Positions 1 through 12,218 of a stretch of 64,000 bases of DNA are shown here, one piece after another. The notes beneath the pieces were generated by a model. That model did not search any database and was not told where the DNA came from. It saw only the letters and a program-made list of their open reading frames with translations. A program made the translations under genes and the position numbers. Origin of the DNA: Pectobacterium parmentieri (GTDB taxonomy: Bacteria > Pseudomonadota > Gammaproteobacteria > Enterobacterales > Enterobacteriaceae); contig NZ_CP015749.1 of assembly GCF_001742145.1 (NCBI RefSeq), forward strand, positions 434,001 through 498,000, written 5' to 3'. The stretch's first letter is position 1, and each line of letters begins with the position of its first letter.

Positions 1-20
1 ATAAAGCGGTAGAGCTATTT

Positions 21-1376
21 ATGTTGAGTTTTCTCTGGAATCTTGCCGCGTTTATCATTGCACTCGGTGTGCTGGTCACCGTCCATGAATTTGGACATTT
101 CTGGGTGGCACGCCGTTGTGGTGTGAAGGTAGAGCGCTTCTCTGTCGGTTTCGGCCGCGCCCTATGGCGCCGTCGCGATCGTACTGGTACAGAATTCGTG
201 ATTGCGCTGATCCCGCTTGGCGGCTACGTGAAGATGCTGGATGAGCGTGTCGACACGGTAGCGCCAGAATTTCGTCACCAATCCTTTAACAGCAAAACGG
301 TCTGGCAGCGTGCGGCTATCGTCAGTGCCGGTCCGATCGCTAATTTCCTGTTTGCCATTGTGGCGTACTGGCTGGTGTTCATTCTCGGCGTTCCTGGCGT
401 GCGTCCGGTTGTGGGTGAAATACTGCCCAACTCCATCGCGGCGCAAGCGGAAATGTCGGCAGGAATGGAACTAAAGTCCGTTGATGGTATCGAAACGCCT
501 GATTGGGATACCGCGCGTCTGGCGATGATCGGTAAAATCGGTGACAGCGATGTCGTGATCGGAACCGCACCTTTAGGCTCTGACCGTGTCGTCCAGAAAA
601 CCCTGGATTTACGCGAGTGGCAGTTTGAACCTGATAAGCAAGATCCGGTTGCTTCGCTCGGGATTATCCCACGCGGCCCGCAAATTGAACCGGTACTGAA
701 TCAGGTGCAGGCTGGCTCGGCAGCGGAAAAAGCAGGTTTGCAAGTCAGAGATAGGATCGTTAAAGTCGACGGGCAGGCTTTAGTACATTGGCGTGATTTT
801 GTCATCGCCGTGCGTGATAACCCCGGACAATCTATTGCGCTGGAGGTGGAACGAAATGGCGAAGTAGTGCCGTTAACGTTAACGCCAGACAGCAAATCTG
901 TGGGAAATGGCAAAGTTGAAGGGTTGGCCGGCGTTATGCCAAGCGTGACGCCGCTGCCCGAAGAATACAGGACTGTGCGCCAGTATGGGCCGTTCAGCGC
1001 TGTCTATCAGGCAACAGATAAAACCTGGCAACTGATGAAGTTGACCGTCAGTATGTTAGGCAAACTGGTTATGGGTGATGTTAAGCTGAATAACCTGAGT
1101 GGTCCCATTTCGATTGCTCAGGGTGCAGGAATGTCAGCAGATTATGGATTGATTTATTACCTGATGTTTTTGGCCTTAATCAGCGTCAATTTGGGGATCA
1201 TCAATCTGTTTCCTCTGCCGGTATTGGATGGTGGACACCTGCTCTTTCTTGCGGTTGAAAAGCTGAAGGGTAGGCCGGTTTCTGAGCGTGTGCAGGACAT
1301 TAGCTATCGTATTGGCACAGTATTGCTGATGTTGTTAATGGGACTCGCACTTTTCAATGATTTCTCGCGTCTCTAG
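21..1376 (+). CDS. rseP: Site-2 intramembrane zinc protease RseP
   Basis: Inner-membrane metalloprotease that makes the second cut in the anti-sigma factor RseA to release sigma E, and that also clears signal-peptide remnants. The 451-residue product matches the 450 residues of the E. coli enzyme. The zinc motif HEFGH lies in the first membrane segment near residue 22 and the second active-site motif, VLDGGH, near residue 400. Two PDZ domains fill the periplasmic middle part (about residues 125-310). It begins at the left edge of the window, and the genes that normally precede it (cdsA and others) are outside. bamA follows after 35 bases in the same direction, as in other enterobacteria, so both likely belong to the sigma E-linked envelope operon. 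Identity is very secure. Confidence 0.97.
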   Translation: MLSFLWNLAAFIIALGVLVTVHEFGHFWVARRCGVKVERFSVGFGRALWRRRDRTGTEFVIALIPLGGYVKMLDERVDTVAPEFRHQSFNSKTVWQRAAIVSAGPIANFLFAIVAYWLVFILGVPGVRPVVGEILPNSIAAQAEMSAGMELKSVDGIETPDWDTARLAMIGKIGDSDVVIGTAPLGSDRVVQKTLDLREWQFEPDKQDPVASLGIIPRGPQIEPVLNQVQAGSAAEKAGLQVRDRIVKVDGQALVHWRDFVIAVRDNPGQSIALEVERNGEVVPLTLTPDSKSVGNGKVEGLAGVMPSVTPLPEEYRTVRQYGPFSAVYQATDKTWQLMKLTVSMLGKLVMGDVKLNNLSGPISIAQGAGMSADYGLIYYLMFLALISVNLGIINLFPLPVLDGGHLLFLAVEKLKGRPVSERVQDISYRIGTVLLMLLMGLALFNDFSRL

Positions 1377-1411
1377 GCGCGGGATTAGGTTAGGAAAAAC
1401 GCATAACAACG

Positions 1412-3859
1412 ATGGCGATCAAAAAGTTGCTCATAGCGTCGCTGCTGTTTAGCAGCGCAACCGTATACGGTGCAGACGGGTTCGTAGTGAAGGACATTCA
1501 TTTCGAGGGCCTGCAAAGGGTTGCCGTCGGGGCGGCACTCCTCAGTATGCCTGTCCGCGTTGGCGATACCATCGGTGACGATGATATCGGTAACACTATC
1601 CGTGCCTTGTTTGCGACCGGAAATTTTGAAGATGTTCGCGTCCTGCGCGACGGCGAAACGCTGATTGTGCAGGTGAAAGAACGTCCGACAATCGCCAGCG
1701 TCACGTTTTCCGGCAATAAGTCAGTCAAAGACGACATGCTGAAAGAAAACCTGGAAGCCTCTGGCGTGCGCGTTGGTGAAGCGTTAGACCGCACGGCGCT
1801 CACCAGCATCGAAAAAGGACTGGAGGATTTCTATTACAGCGTGGGTAAGTACAGTGCGTCGGTGAAAGCCGTTGTCACGCCATTGCCACGTAATCGCGTA
1901 GACCTGAAACTGGTCTTCACGGAAGGTGTGTCGGCCCAAATCCAGCAGATTAATATTGTCGGTAACAAAGCGTTCAGTTCCGACGAATTGATCTCGCGTT
2001 TTCAACTGCGTGATGAAGTGCCGTGGTGGAACGTGGTCGGTGACCGTAAATACCAGAAACAGAAACTGTCTGGCGATCTCGAAACCCTACGCAGCTTCTA
2101 TCTGGATCGCGGCTATGCGCGTTTTAACATCGATTCCACTCAGGTGAGCCTGACGCCAGATAGAAAAGGCATCTATATCACCATTAATATGACGGAAGGT
2201 GAGCAGTACAAGCTGTCCGGCGTTGCGGTGAAAGGTAACCTGGCGGGGCACTCTGCGGAAATCGAAGGGCTGACGAAAATCGAATCGGGTGAACTCTACA
2301 ACGGGACGAAAGTCACCCGCATGGAAGAGGACATCAAGAAACTGCTGGGTCGTTATGGCTATGCCTATCCGCGAGTGGTCACACAGCCGGACATTAATGA
2401 TGCAGACAAGACGGTGAGATTAAACATCAACGTCGATGCAGGTAACCGCTTCTATGTGCGTCATGTTCGCTTTGACGGCAATGATACTTCTAAAGATTCT
2501 GTTCTGCGCCGTGAAATGCGCCAGATGGAAGGTGCCTGGTTAGGTAACGATCTGGTTGAGCAGGGCAAAGAGCGTCTAAACCGACTGGGGTACTTTGAAA
2601 GCGTTGAGGTAGAAACGCAGCGCGTTCCCGGTGTGGCCGATCAGGTTGATGTGACGTATAAAGTTAAAGAGCGTAATACGGGTACATTCAACTTTGGTGT
2701 TGGTTTCGGTACGGAAAGCGGCGTGAGTTTCCAGGCTGGGGTTCAGCAGGACAACTGGCTGGGAACAGGTAACTCTGTTGGTATCAGCGGGACTAAAAAC
2801 GACTACCAAACGTATGTTGAGCTGTCACTGACCGACCCGTATTTTACCGTTGATGGCGTTAGCCTCGGTGGCCGCATCTTCTATAACAAATTTGAAGCGT
2901 CTGACGCCGATCTGTCCGACTACACCAACGTGAGTTATGGCGTTGGCAGCACCTTGGGTTTCCCGATTAACGAGAATAACTCACTGCGTGTCGGTCTGGA
3001 TTATGTGCATAACGACCTGTCGGACATGAGACCGCAGGTGGCGATGTGGCGTTATCTGGATTCCGTGGGTGTCAATCCATCCGTGGTTGGCGAGAACGTC
3101 AAATCCAGCGCTGACTTCAAAGCGAACGATTTCTTCCTGAATACCGGATGGTCGTATAACAATCTGGATCGCGGCTACTTCCCGACGAAAGGCACACGTG
3201 CGTCTGCGAATGCCAAGATTGCCGTACCGGGTTCGGATAACGAATACTACAAACTGACGTTTGATTCGGCGAGCTACTACCCATTGAGCGATAGCGGTAA
3301 CTGGGTGGTGATGGGCCGTACGCGCGCAGGTTTTGCGGATGGTATCGGTAGCAAAGAAGTGCCGTTCTACGACAACTTCTATGCAGGTGGTTCCAGTACG
3401 GTACGTGGCTTCCAGTCGAATACGATTGGGCCTAAAGCAGCGTATTATCAATGCCGTCCAGCAACGCCGGGTGGAGCTCTCCCACCTTCTTATTCTGGTT
3501 GTGGTATTGATAAAACCAATCTGGATGATGCCGTTGGTGGTAACGCGATGGCGGTGTTGAGTGCGGAACTGATCGTACCGACGCCATTTATCAGTGACAA
3601 ATACGCGAGCTCTGTGCGTACTTCCTTCTTTGTGGATGGCGGTACGGTATGGGATACCAACTGGAAAAATACGCAAGCAACTATTGATGCAGGCGTGCCA
3701 GATTACAGCAAGGCGAGCAATTTCCGTGTTTCCAGCGGTATCGCATTGCAGTGGATGTCTCCGCTTGGGCCATTGGTCTTCTCCTATGCCCAGCCGGTTA
3801 AAAAGTACGATGGAGACAAGTCGGAACAATTCCAGTTTAACATTGGCAAAACCTGGTAG
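1412..3859 (+). CDS. bamA: Outer membrane protein assembly factor BamA
   Basis: Central Omp85 subunit of the BAM complex that folds and inserts beta-barrel proteins into the outer membrane. A signal peptide ([13 protein letters not shown] onward, cut about residue 20 before ADGF) is followed by five POTRA domains (about 24-425) and a C-terminal 16-strand barrel. The conserved VRGF motif of barrel loop 6 is present ([10 protein letters not shown]), and the last residues GKTW end in the aromatic residue expected for a barrel. Length is 815 residues against 810 in E. coli. The extra residues probably lie in surface loops such as the cysteine-containing stretch near residues 680-700. It sits between rseP and skp, as expected for envelope biogenesis genes. 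Confidence 0.97.
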   Translation: MAIKKLLIASLLFSSATVYGADGFVVKDIHFEGLQRVAVGAALLSMPVRVGDTIGDDDIGNTIRALFATGNFEDVRVLRDGETLIVQVKERPTIASVTFSGNKSVKDDMLKENLEASGVRVGEALDRTALTSIEKGLEDFYYSVGKYSASVKAVVTPLPRNRVDLKLVFTEGVSAQIQQINIVGNKAFSSDELISRFQLRDEVPWWNVVGDRKYQKQKLSGDLETLRSFYLDRGYARFNIDSTQVSLTPDRKGIYITINMTEGEQYKLSGVAVKGNLAGHSAEIEGLTKIESGELYNGTKVTRMEEDIKKLLGRYGYAYPRVVTQPDINDADKTVRLNINVDAGNRFYVRHVRFDGNDTSKDSVLRREMRQMEGAWLGNDLVEQGKERLNRLGYFESVEVETQRVPGVADQVDVTYKVKERNTGTFNFGVGFGTESGVSFQAGVQQDNWLGTGNSVGISGTKNDYQTYVELSLTDPYFTVDGVSLGGRIFYNKFEASDADLSDYTNVSYGVGSTLGFPINENNSLRVGLDYVHNDLSDMRPQVAMWRYLDSVGVNPSVVGENVKSSADFKANDFFLNTGWSYNNLDRGYFPTKGTRASANAKIAVPGSDNEYYKLTFDSASYYPLSDSGNWVVMGRTRAGFADGIGSKEVPFYDNFYAGGSSTVRGFQSNTIGPKAAYYQCRPATPGGALPPSYSGCGIDKTNLDDAVGGNAMAVLSAELIVPTPFISDKYASSVRTSFFVDGGTVWDTNWKNTQATIDAGVPDYSKASNFRVSSGIALQWMSPLGPLVFSYAQPVKKYDGDKSEQFQFNIGKTW

Positions 3860-3999
3860 TGTGACGTCCATAGGTCGTATGCAGGGAATGTTGCATCGCT
3901 GTTCATTGGCGTGAATGCTGGAAATCCAGTTGACGCCCTGGCGCGATGCCCATCATTAAAGTGTTAAGACACAAATTAGGTTAGGTTGAGGAGTTTATA

Positions 4000-4497
4000 G
4001 TGAAAAAGTGGTTATGTGCCGCAGGCCTCGGTTTAGCATTGGCTGCTTCAGCCAGCGTTCAGGCTGCTGACAAGATTGCCGTTGTTAACGTTTCCAGCAT
4101 CTTCCAACAGTTGCCACAGCGTGAAACCGTTGGCAAGCAACTGGAAAACGAGTTCAAAGGTCGTGCTTCTGAGCTGCAATCGATGGAAAACGATTTGCAA
4201 GGCAAGATGCAGAAGTTGCAGCGTGATGGTTCTACCATGAAAGCGAGCGAACGCAGCAAAATGGAAAAAGACGTCATGGCACAGCGCGAGCAGTTCTCTA
4301 CGAAAGCGCAGGCTTTTGAGCAGGACAACCGTCGTCGTCAGGGTGAAGAACGTAACAAAATTCTGAGCCGTATTCAGGATGCTGTGAAAGCTGTTGCAAC
4401 TAAAGAAGGCTATGATGTTGTGATTGACGCTAACGCCGTTGCGTATGTCGCCAATGCTAAAGATATTACTGCTGATGTGCTGAAACAGGTTAAATAA
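4000..4497 (+). CDS. skp: Periplasmic chaperone Skp (OmpH)
   Basis: Trimeric periplasmic holdase that carries unfolded outer-membrane proteins to BamA. The 165-residue precursor has a clear signal peptide ending SVQA before ADKIAVVNV. The mature part shows the usual short N-terminal beta segment followed by a long charged alpha-helical arm rich in Lys, Glu, Gln and Arg (about residues 45-125) that forms the jellyfish-like tentacles. It is 140 bases downstream of bamA, with a good ribosome site (TGAGGAG) before the ATG. lpxD starts only three bases after its stop codon, so they are co-transcribed. Family length and gene order agree with other enterobacteria. Confidence 0.96.
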   Translation: MKKWLCAAGLGLALAASASVQAADKIAVVNVSSIFQQLPQRETVGKQLENEFKGRASELQSMENDLQGKMQKLQRDGSTMKASERSKMEKDVMAQREQFSTKAQAFEQDNRRRQGEERNKILSRIQDAVKAVATKEGYDVVIDANAVAYVANAKDITADVLKQVK

Positions 4498-4500
4498 TAC

Positions 4501-5523
4501 ATGTATTCGATTCGACTGGACGCGTTAGCTCAACAGTTGGATGCACAATTACACGGTGATGGCGATATCGTCATCACCGGTGTGGCGTCTATGCATTCGG
4601 CAAAAACTGGGCAAATTACGTTTCTTTCTGACAGTCGTTACCGTGAGCAACTGGCCGAGACACAAGCGTCTGTCGTCGTGCTGACGGAAGCAGATTTACC
4701 TTACTGTCAGGTTGCTGCGCTGGTAGTGAAAAATCCTTATCTGACCTATGCGCGCATGGCTCAGTTGCTGGATACGACGCCGCAACCGGCAACCGATATC
4801 GCCCCGAGTGCCGTCATTGCTCCCGATGCGACGCTGGGTCAGCAGGTATCCGTTGGTGCAAATGCTGTCATCGAATCTGGCGCTCAGTTGGGTGATGGTG
4901 TTGTCATCGGCCCCGGCTGTTTTGTCGGTAAAAACGCCCGCATTGGTGCCGGCACCCGTTTGTGGGCAAATGTAACGATTTACCACCGCGTTGAGCTTGG
5001 TGAACAGTGTCTGATCCAGTCTGGCACGGTGATCGGTTCTGACGGCTTTGGCTATGCCAACGATCGTGGCAACTGGGTGAAGATCCCGCAGTTGGGAACG
5101 GTCAGAATTGGCGATCGGGTTGAGATTGGTGCGAGCACGACTATCGATCGTGGTGCGTTGGATGATACGGTCATTGGCAATGGTGTTATCATTGATAACC
5201 AATGTCAGATTGCGCACAACGTCGTGATTGGCGACAATACCGCGGTCGCGGGTGGCGTCATTATGGCGGGGAGCTTGAAAATTGGCCGTTATTGCATGAT
5301 CGGCGGTGCTAGCGTGATTAACGGGCACATGGAGATCTGCGATAAAGTGACGGTAACGGGGATGGGGATGGTCATGCGACCAATCACTGAACCTGGGGTA
5401 TACTCTTCGGGTATTCCTTTGCAACCCAATAAAGTATGGCGCAAAACTGCAGCGCTGGTGATGAATATTGATGAGATAAGCAAACGGTTAAAAGCCGTTG
5501 AACGAAAAGTCGATAACGTTTAA
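4501..5523 (+). CDS. lpxD: UDP-3-O-(3-hydroxyacyl)glucosamine N-acyltransferase LpxD
   Basis: Third enzyme of lipid A synthesis. It transfers the second 3-hydroxyacyl chain from acyl carrier protein to the amino group of the UDP-glucosamine intermediate in the cytosol. Residues 1-100 form the uridine-binding domain, followed by a left-handed beta helix of hexapeptide repeats (many I/V-G-x-x sets, about 105-310) and a C-terminal helix. The segment [12 protein letters not shown] carries the catalytic histidine known for the family. Length 340 agrees with 341 in E. coli. It lies directly after skp and before fabZ, lpxA and lpxB, so three lipid A enzymes share this operon. Confidence 0.97.
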   Translation: MYSIRLDALAQQLDAQLHGDGDIVITGVASMHSAKTGQITFLSDSRYREQLAETQASVVVLTEADLPYCQVAALVVKNPYLTYARMAQLLDTTPQPATDIAPSAVIAPDATLGQQVSVGANAVIESGAQLGDGVVIGPGCFVGKNARIGAGTRLWANVTIYHRVELGEQCLIQSGTVIGSDGFGYANDRGNWVKIPQLGTVRIGDRVEIGASTTIDRGALDDTVIGNGVIIDNQCQIAHNVVIGDNTAVAGGVIMAGSLKIGRYCMIGGASVINGHMEICDKVTVTGMGMVMRPITEPGVYSSGIPLQPNKVWRKTAALVMNIDEISKRLKAVERKVDNV

Positions 5524-5541
5524 TCACTCGCGTTTTATTTG

Positions 5542-5583
5542 CGGCCTGCCTGAAGACACCTAATTTAGGGTCTGCGCAGGCCG
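5542..5583 (+). other. Stem-loop between lpxD and fabZ
   Basis: CGGCCTGC at 5542-5549 is repeated inverted as GCAGGCCG at 5576-5583, giving an 8-bp perfect stem with a 26-base loop. No run of T follows, so it does not look like a simple terminator. It lies 43 bases upstream of the fabZ start and could tune passage of polymerase or protect the 3' end of the upstream message. Function is inference. Confidence 0.4.
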
Positions 5584-5625
5584 TGTTGTTGATGGCATCA
5601 GTTTTTTATGGACAGGAAGAGTATT

Positions 5626-6081
5626 TTGACTACTGACACTCATACTCTGAATATTGAAGAGATTTTAGAATTATTACCGCACCGTTTCCCATTTTTGCTG
5701 GTTGATCGGGTACTGGATTTTGAAGAAGGGAAGTTTCTGCGGGCGGTGAAAAACGTCTCTTTTAACGAACCCTTCTTCCAAGGGCATTTCCCGGGTAAAC
5801 CGATTTTCCCCGGCGTGTTGATTCTGGAAGCCATGGCTCAGGCTACGGGTATTCTGGCGTTTAAAAGCGTGGGTAAACTGGAGCCGGGTGAGCTGTATTA
5901 CTTCGCCGCTGTTGACGAAGCGCGCTTTAAGCGCCCGGTACAGCCAGGCGATCAAATGATCCTTGAAGTTGAATTCATTAAAGAGCGCCGCGGCGTTGCG
6001 CGCTTTAAAGGTGTTGCCAAAGTTGATGGCGAAGTGGCCTGTGAAGCGTCAATGATGTGTGCTCGTCGTCGGGAGTCCTGA
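5626..6081 (+). CDS. fabZ: 3-hydroxyacyl-[acyl-carrier-protein] dehydratase FabZ
   Basis: Dehydrates 3-hydroxyacyl-ACP to trans-2-enoyl-ACP in fatty acid elongation and competes with the Lpx enzymes for 3-hydroxymyristoyl-ACP. It has a hotdog fold; the catalytic histidine lies in [10 protein letters not shown] and the acidic residue in LILEAMAQ. An in-frame ATG exists at 5608, but the start chosen is the TTG at 5626. A strong ribosome site (CAGGAAGAG) lies just before it, it yields 151 residues as in E. coli, and E. coli fabZ also uses TTG. lpxA begins 4 bases after the stop, showing tight coupling of fatty acid and lipid A synthesis. Confidence 0.95.
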   Translation: MTTDTHTLNIEEILELLPHRFPFLLVDRVLDFEEGKFLRAVKNVSFNEPFFQGHFPGKPIFPGVLILEAMAQATGILAFKSVGKLEPGELYYFAAVDEARFKRPVQPGDQMILEVEFIKERRGVARFKGVAKVDGEVACEASMMCARRRES

Positions 6082-6085
6082 TAAC

Positions 6086-6874
6086 GTGATTGATCAAACC
6101 GCCTTTATTCATCCTAGTTCGATTGTTGAAGACGGTGCCATTATTGGCGCTGGTGTTCATATTGGCCCTTTCTGCTACATCGGTTCTCAAGTTGAGATCG
6201 GTGCAGGGACGGTGCTGAAATCGCATGTCGTCGTCAATGGCGTCACTAAAATTGGTCGCGACAACGAAATCTATCAGTTCACGTCAATTGGTGAAGTGAA
6301 CCAGGATCTCAAATATGCTGGGGAACCGACCCGCGTTGAAATTGGCGATCGTAACCGTATCCGTGAAAGTGTCACCATTCATCGTGGCACGACGCAGGGC
6401 GGTGGGTTGACTAAAGTCGGTAGCGATAACTTGTTGATGATCAACACGCATATCGCACACGACTGTGTAGTGGGCAATCGCTGTATTCTGGCGAATAATG
6501 CGACGCTGGGTGGCCACGTTTCCGTCGATGATTTTGCGATTATTGGCGGAATGACTGCGGTACACCAGTTCTGCATTATCGGTGCTCACGTTATGGTTGG
6601 TGGGTGCTCTGGTGTAGCGCAAGACGTGCCTCCGTATGTTATTGCGCAGGGTAACCATGCCACGCCGTTTGGTCTGAACATTGAAGGCTTGAAACGTCGT
6701 GGATTCGAAAAAGAAACGCTGCATGCGATCCGTAATGCATACAAGCTGCTCTATCGTAGCGGTAAAACGCTGGATGAGGTAAAACCGGAAATCGAAGCGC
6801 TGGCGGCTGAACACCCGGCGGTGCAGGCATTTACCGATTTCTTCGCGCGTTCTACTCGCGGCATCATTCGTTAA
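6086..6874 (+). CDS. lpxA: Acyl-ACP--UDP-N-acetylglucosamine O-acyltransferase LpxA
   Basis: First step of lipid A synthesis: transfer of 3-hydroxymyristate from ACP to the 3-OH of UDP-GlcNAc. It is a cytosolic trimer. Hexapeptide repeats forming a left-handed beta helix run from residue 5 to about 185, followed by a helical C-terminal domain. The segment [13 protein letters not shown] contains the conserved active-site region, with histidines in [10 protein letters not shown]. The GTG at 6086 is chosen as start, although the frame stays open back to an ATG at 6059 inside fabZ. GTG gives 262 residues, exactly the E. coli length, and starts with the family's VIDxxAFIHP. lpxB follows after 3 bases. 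Confidence 0.96.
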   Translation: MIDQTAFIHPSSIVEDGAIIGAGVHIGPFCYIGSQVEIGAGTVLKSHVVVNGVTKIGRDNEIYQFTSIGEVNQDLKYAGEPTRVEIGDRNRIRESVTIHRGTTQGGGLTKVGSDNLLMINTHIAHDCVVGNRCILANNATLGGHVSVDDFAIIGGMTAVHQFCIIGAHVMVGGCSGVAQDVPPYVIAQGNHATPFGLNIEGLKRRGFEKETLHAIRNAYKLLYRSGKTLDEVKPEIEALAAEHPAVQAFTDFFARSTRGIIR

Positions 6875-6877
6875 TCC

Positions 6878-8029
6878 ATGTCATCACGTCCTTTGACTAT
6901 TGGGCTAGTCGCCGGAGAAACTTCCGGCGACATCCTGGGCGCAGGTCTGATCCGGGCGCTAAAAGAAAAGGTACCGAATGCGCGGTTTGTCGGCGTAGCC
7001 GGGCCGCGTATGCAGGCTGAAGGCTGTGAAGCCTGGTACGAAATGGAAGAGCTGGCCGTCATGGGCATTGTTGAAGTGCTCGGACGCCTTCCTCGTCTGC
7101 TGAAAATTCGGCGAGATTTAACCCAACGTTTTAGCGAACTTCAGCCTGATGTCTTCGTGGGCATTGATGCACCTGATTTTAATATCACGCTGGAGGGTAA
7201 CCTCAAGCTGCGTGGTATCAATACCATTCACTATGTCAGCCCGTCCGTGTGGGCATGGCGTCAAAAACGCGTTTTCAAAATAGGTAAAGCGACTAATCTG
7301 GTGCTGGCCTTCTTGCCTTTTGAAAAAGCGTTTTACGATCGTTTCAATGTACCTTGTCGCTTTATCGGCCATACGATGGCTGATGCAATGCCGCTGCATC
7401 CCGATAAGCTGGCAGCACGCGCGATGCTGGGTATTGCGCCCGATGTGCATTGTCTGGCACTGCTGCCGGGCAGTCGTGGTGCCGAAGTTGAAATGCTTAG
7501 CGCGGATTTCCTCAATACTGCCGTGCTATTACGCCAGAATTTTCCCGATCTGGAAATCGTGGTTCCGTTGGTGAACAGCAAACGGCGTGAACAGTTCGAG
7601 CGGATAAAAAATAGTGTGGCCCCCGACCTGCGTGTACATCTGCTGGATGGGCAGGCGCGTGAAGCCATGATTGCCAGCGATGCGGCACTGTTGGCATCCG
7701 GCACGGCTGCGCTGGAGTGTATGCTGGCGAAATGCCCGATGGTTGTGGGTTACCGCATGAAGCCTTTTACCTTCTGGTTGGCACAGCGTTTGGTCAAAAC
7801 ACCGTGGGTGTCGTTGCCGAATTTGCTGGCTGGGCGTGAGCTGGTGACGGAGTTGCTACAGACTGATTGTACGCCGGATAAGCTCGCGGCTGCGCTGCTG
7901 CCGCTGTTTGCCGAGACGGATAAAATGGCTGAATTACGCACAACGTTTGTGGATTTGCATCAGCAGATCCGCTGTAACGCCGATGAGCAAGCGGCTCAGG
8001 CGGTACTGGAATTAGTAAATCCTTGTTAA
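6878..8029 (+). CDS. lpxB: Lipid-A-disaccharide synthase LpxB
   Basis: Glycosyltransferase (family GT19) that joins lipid X to UDP-2,3-diacylglucosamine to form the beta-1,6-linked disaccharide of lipid A at the inner face of the inner membrane. The N-terminal [14 protein letters not shown] and the internal [13 protein letters not shown] and [10 protein letters not shown] motifs are characteristic, as is the ASGTAALE segment near residue 275 that contacts the UDP group. Length 383 matches 382 in E. coli. It is packed 3 bases behind lpxA and 21 bases before rnhB in one operon. Confidence 0.97.
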   Translation: MSSRPLTIGLVAGETSGDILGAGLIRALKEKVPNARFVGVAGPRMQAEGCEAWYEMEELAVMGIVEVLGRLPRLLKIRRDLTQRFSELQPDVFVGIDAPDFNITLEGNLKLRGINTIHYVSPSVWAWRQKRVFKIGKATNLVLAFLPFEKAFYDRFNVPCRFIGHTMADAMPLHPDKLAARAMLGIAPDVHCLALLPGSRGAEVEMLSADFLNTAVLLRQNFPDLEIVVPLVNSKRREQFERIKNSVAPDLRVHLLDGQAREAMIASDAALLASGTAALECMLAKCPMVVGYRMKPFTFWLAQRLVKTPWVSLPNLLAGRELVTELLQTDCTPDKLAAALLPLFAETDKMAELRTTFVDLHQQIRCNADEQAAQAVLELVNPC

Positions 8030-8050
8030 TAAAAGCATATTAATAAAACC

Positions 8051-8647
8051 ATGAGCGAAATATTTATTTACCCGCAGGCGACCTGTATCGCTGGCGTTGA
8101 TGAAGTAGGCCGTGGCCCTTTGGTTGGTGCTGTCGTGACGGCGGCGGTGATCCTTGACCCGACCCGACCGATTGTCGGGCTGGCGGATTCCAAAAAGTTG
8201 AGTGAAAAACGCCGGCTGGCGCTCTATGATGAAATCAACGAAAAGGCGCTGGCGTGGAGCCTTGGTCGTGCCGAACCGGAAGAGATTGACCAACTGAATA
8301 TCCTGCATGCTACGATGCTAGCGATGCAGCGTGCGGTGGCTGGGTTGTCTATCGTGCCGGACTTTGTTCTTATTGACGGCAACCGTTGCCCAGCATTGCC
8401 GATGCGTGCTCAGGCGGTGGTTAAAGGCGACAGTCGTGTGGCAGAGATCAGTGCGGCGTCGATCATGGCGAAAGTCACCCGCGATCGTGAGATGGTTGAG
8501 TTGGATCAACGCTTCCCCGCTTATGGTTTTGCCCAACACAAAGGCTACCCAACGGCTTTTCATCTGGAGAAACTGGCCGCACTGGGTGCCACTGAGTTTC
8601 ACCGTCGGAGCTTCGCGCCAGTCAAGCGTGCATTAGGGCTGGCGTAA
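8051..8647 (+). CDS. rnhB: Ribonuclease HII
   Basis: Cuts the RNA strand of RNA-DNA hybrids and starts removal of single ribonucleotides misinserted into DNA. The signature [12 protein letters not shown] near residues 15-26 supplies the Asp-Glu pair of the metal site. The remaining acidic residues lie in the segments around LIDGN and [11 protein letters not shown]. Length 198 equals the E. coli enzyme. It lies between lpxB and dnaE, the standard enterobacterial order linking lipid A and replication genes, with 76 bases before dnaE. Confidence 0.96.
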   Translation: MSEIFIYPQATCIAGVDEVGRGPLVGAVVTAAVILDPTRPIVGLADSKKLSEKRRLALYDEINEKALAWSLGRAEPEEIDQLNILHATMLAMQRAVAGLSIVPDFVLIDGNRCPALPMRAQAVVKGDSRVAEISAASIMAKVTRDREMVELDQRFPAYGFAQHKGYPTAFHLEKLAALGATEFHRRSFAPVKRALGLA

Positions 8648-8723
8648 AACATCATCATTCATCCTCTGTGTTGTGATATCACTATCACAACGCTGACTAC
8701 TCGATAAATTCTGGGATCTGGAT

Positions 8724-11700
8724 ATGGCCGAACCACGTTTTGTTCACCTGCGTGTTCACAGTGACTATTCCATGATCGATGGGCTGGCCAAAGTCGGTCC
8801 GCTGGTAAAAAAAGCGGCGGCGCTCGGTATGCCAGCGCTGGCGATTACCGATTTTACCAACCTGTGTGGTCTGGTTAAATTTTATGGCGGCGCGCATGGT
8901 GCGGGGGTCAAACCTATCATCGGCGCAGACTTCTATGTCGAAAGCGATGAATTAGGAGATGAACTGGCGCATCTCACGGTGCTTGCCATGAACAATGAAG
9001 GTTACCAGAATCTCACGCTGCTGATTTCCCATGCTTACCAACGTGGCTATGGTGCTGCCGGGCCGACGATTGACCGCGATTGGCTGATTGAACATCAGGA
9101 AGGGCTGATTCTTCTGTCTGGTGGCCGCCGGGGTGATGTTGGCCGGTTTTTGCTGCGTGGTAATCAGGCACAGGCTGAACAGTGTGTGGCGTTCTATCAG
9201 GAACACTTCCCCCAGCGTTATTATCTGGAACTGACCCGTACATCGCGCCCTGATGAAGAAAGCTACATACATTCAGCCGTGGAGTTGGCAACCAAGTACG
9301 GGTTACCCGTTGTAGCGACTAATGAAGTGTGCTTTATCAGCACTGATGATTTTGATGCTCACGAAATCCGTGTAGCCATTCACGATGGCTACACGCTTGA
9401 CGATCCCAAACGCCCACGTCATTACAGCCCGCAGCAGTACATGCGCTCGGAAGAGGAAATGTGCGAGCTGTTTGCCGATATCCCCGAAGCGCTAGTGAAC
9501 AGCGTTGAAATTGCTAAGCGCTGTAACGTAACGATCCGCTTGGGTGAATATTTTCTGCCGCAGTTCCCTACGGGTGAGATGAGCACCGCAGATTTTCTGG
9601 TTCAGTGCTCGAAAAAAGGGTTAGAGGATCGTCTCGAATTCCTGTTCCCTGACCCGGAAGTGCGTGCGGCTCGTCGGCTGGAATATGATGAGCGTCTGGA
9701 TATTGAGCTGGGCGTTATCAACCAAATGGGGTTTCCTGGCTACTTCCTGATCGTCATGGAGTTTATCCAGTGGTCGAAGGATAACGATGTGCCTGTTGGT
9801 CCAGGACGTGGTTCCGGTGCGGGCTCATTGGTCGCCTACGCGCTGAAAATTACCGATCTAGACCCGCTGGAGTTCGACCTGCTGTTCGAACGCTTCCTCA
9901 ACCCTGAACGTGTCTCCATGCCTGACTTCGATGTCGATTTCTGTATGGAAAAACGCGACAAGGTTATCGATCACGTCGCGGAAATGTACGGGCGTGATGC
10001 GGTCTCGCAGATTATTACCTTTGGTACGATGGCGGCTAAAGCGGTGATTCGTGACGTCGGGCGCGTGCTCGGACACCCTTATGGGTTTGTCGATCGTATT
10101 TCAAAACTGGTGCCGCCCGATCCGGGCATGACGCTGGAAAAGGCGTTTGCAGCCGAGCCGCAGTTGCCAGAAATTTATGAAGCCGATGAGGAAGTTAAGG
10201 CCCTTATCGATATGGCCCGCAAACTTGAAGGGGTCACGCGTAACGCCGGTAAACATGCTGGCGGGGTGGTGATATCCCCCACCAAGATTACTGACTTCGC
10301 GCCGCTGTATTGTGATTCGGAAGGGAACCATCCGGTTACTCAGTTTGATAAAAACGATGTGGAATATGCCGGGCTGGTGAAATTCGACTTCCTTGGCCTG
10401 CGTACATTGACCATCATCGACTGGGCACTGGAGATGATCAACGCCCGTCGTGCGAAGCAAGGTCAGGAACCGATTGATATCGCCGCGATCCCGCTCGACG
10501 ATAAGAAAAGCTTCGACATGCTGCAACGCTCGGAAACCACGGCGGTATTCCAACTTGAATCACGCGGCATGAAAGACCTGATCAAGCGTCTGAAGCCTGA
10601 CTGTTTTGAAGATATGATCGCACTGGTGGCGTTGTTCCGCCCCGGTCCGCTGCAATCCGGTATGGTGGACAACTTCATCGACCGTAAGCATGGGCGTGAA
10701 GCGATTTCATATCCTGATATCGAATGGCAGCACGAGTCTCTCAAGCCTGTACTGGAGCCGACCTACGGCATCATCCTGTATCAGGAACAGGTGATGCAGA
10801 TCGCGCAGGTTTTGGCGGGCTATACGCTGGGCGGCGCGGATATGCTGCGTCGTGCGATGGGGAAAAAGAACCCCGTCGAGATGGCGAAGCAGCGAGGTGG
10901 CTTTGAAGATGGTGCCAAATCGCGCGGCGTGAACGGCGAATTGGCGGTTAAGATTTTCGACCTGGTGGAAAAATTCGCCGGTTACGGCTTTAATAAATCA
11001 CACTCCGCGGCTTATGCGCTGGTGTCTTACCAAACGCTGTGGCTGAAAGCGCACTATCCGGCTGAATTCATGGCGGCGGTGATGACGGCCGATATGGACA
11101 ACACGGATAAGGTGGTGGGGCTGGTTGATGAATGCTGGCGGATGGGGTTAAAAATCCTGCCCCCGGACATCAACAGTGGCCTGTACCACTTCCACGTTAA
11201 CGACGATGGCGAGATTGTTTACGGCATTGGCGCGATTAAAGGCGTCGGTGAAGGTCCGATTGAGGCGATTATTGAAGCGCGTAATCAGGGCGGCTATTTT
11301 AGAGAGCTGTTTGACCTCTGCGCGCGTACTGACATTAAAAAGCTGAACCGCCGTGTGCTGGAAAAGCTGATTATGTCTGGGGCGTTTGACCGTCTTGGGC
11401 CGCATCGCGCCGCGCTGATGAACTCATTGGCTGATGCGCTGAAGGCTGCCGATCAGCATGCTAAAGCGGAAGCCATTGGTCAGGTGGATATGTTCGGCGT
11501 GCTGGCCGATGCGCCTGAGCAGGTGGAGCAATCCTACAGTACCGTGCCACCGTGGCCGGAGCAGGTCGTGTTGGATGGTGAGCGGGAGACGTTGGGGCTG
11601 TATCTGACCGGTCACCCGATCACGCAATATATTAAGGAAATTGAACGCTATGCCGGTGGTGTGCGTTTGAAAGATATGCACCCGACGGATCGGGGTAAAA

Positions 11701-12206
11701 TGACCACTGCCGTTGGGCTGGTGTTGGCGGCTCGCGTCATGGTCACCAAACGGGGTAACCGTATTGGTGTCTGTACATTGGACGATCGTTCCGGTCGGCT
11801 TGAGATTATGCTGTTTACCGATGCATTGGAAAAATATCAGCATTTACTTGAGAAAGACCGTATCCTTATCGCCAGTGGACAGGTCAGCTTTGATGACTTC
11901 AGCGGCGGGCTTAAAATGACCGTCCGAGAGTTAATGGATATCAGTGAAGCGCGGGAAAAATACGCGCGCGGGCTTGCTATCTCGCTGACTGACAGGCAAA
12001 TTGATGACCAGCTATTAAACCGTCTCCGCCAATCGTTGGAACCCCATCGATCGGGGACGATCCCAGTGCATCTCTATTACCAGCGTGAAGATGCGCGCGC
12101 CCGACTACGTTTCGGCGCAGCATGGCGTGTAACGCCTGCCGATACGCTACTGAACGAGCTGCGCACATTAGTGGGTAATGAGCAGGTGGAACTGGAATTT
12201 GACTAA
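8724..12206 (+). CDS. dnaE: DNA polymerase III alpha subunit
   Basis: Catalytic subunit of the replicative polymerase. The 1160-residue product has the E. coli length and the family order: PHP domain (about 1-270, beginning [15 protein letters not shown]), palm with the catalytic PDFDVDF aspartates near residue 400, thumb and fingers, tandem helix-hairpin-helix region, OB fold (about 990-1075, [18 protein letters not shown]), and the C-terminal tau-binding domain. Ribosome site and ATG at 8724 give the canonical start [10 protein letters not shown]. accA follows after 12 bases, so it is co-transcribed. Nothing unusual is seen. Confidence 0.98.
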   Translation: MAEPRFVHLRVHSDYSMIDGLAKVGPLVKKAAALGMPALAITDFTNLCGLVKFYGGAHGAGVKPIIGADFYVESDELGDELAHLTVLAMNNEGYQNLTLLISHAYQRGYGAAGPTIDRDWLIEHQEGLILLSGGRRGDVGRFLLRGNQAQAEQCVAFYQEHFPQRYYLELTRTSRPDEESYIHSAVELATKYGLPVVATNEVCFISTDDFDAHEIRVAIHDGYTLDDPKRPRHYSPQQYMRSEEEMCELFADIPEALVNSVEIAKRCNVTIRLGEYFLPQFPTGEMSTADFLVQCSKKGLEDRLEFLFPDPEVRAARRLEYDERLDIELGVINQMGFPGYFLIVMEFIQWSKDNDVPVGPGRGSGAGSLVAYALKITDLDPLEFDLLFERFLNPERVSMPDFDVDFCMEKRDKVIDHVAEMYGRDAVSQIITFGTMAAKAVIRDVGRVLGHPYGFVDRISKLVPPDPGMTLEKAFAAEPQLPEIYEADEEVKALIDMARKLEGVTRNAGKHAGGVVISPTKITDFAPLYCDSEGNHPVTQFDKNDVEYAGLVKFDFLGLRTLTIIDWALEMINARRAKQGQEPIDIAAIPLDDKKSFDMLQRSETTAVFQLESRGMKDLIKRLKPDCFEDMIALVALFRPGPLQSGMVDNFIDRKHGREAISYPDIEWQHESLKPVLEPTYGIILYQEQVMQIAQVLAGYTLGGADMLRRAMGKKNPVEMAKQRGGFEDGAKSRGVNGELAVKIFDLVEKFAGYGFNKSHSAAYALVSYQTLWLKAHYPAEFMAAVMTADMDNTDKVVGLVDECWRMGLKILPPDINSGLYHFHVNDDGEIVYGIGAIKGVGEGPIEAIIEARNQGGYFRELFDLCARTDIKKLNRRVLEKLIMSGAFDRLGPHRAALMNSLADALKAADQHAKAEAIGQVDMFGVLADAPEQVEQSYSTVPPWPEQVVLDGERETLGLYLTGHPITQYIKEIERYAGGVRLKDMHPTDRGKMTTAVGLVLAARVMVTKRGNRIGVCTLDDRSGRLEIMLFTDALEKYQHLLEKDRILIASGQVSFDDFSGGLKMTVRELMDISEAREKYARGLAISLTDRQIDDQLLNRLRQSLEPHRSGTIPVHLYYQREDARARLRFGAAWRVTPADTLLNELRTLVGNEQVELEFD

Positions 12207-12218
12207 TATAGGAATACT

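Noticed and set aside
2981..3871. 296-residue open frame opposite bamA
   Set aside because: No family features and a basic, low-hydrophobic composition typical of an antisense shadow; bamA on the plus strand explains the region fully.
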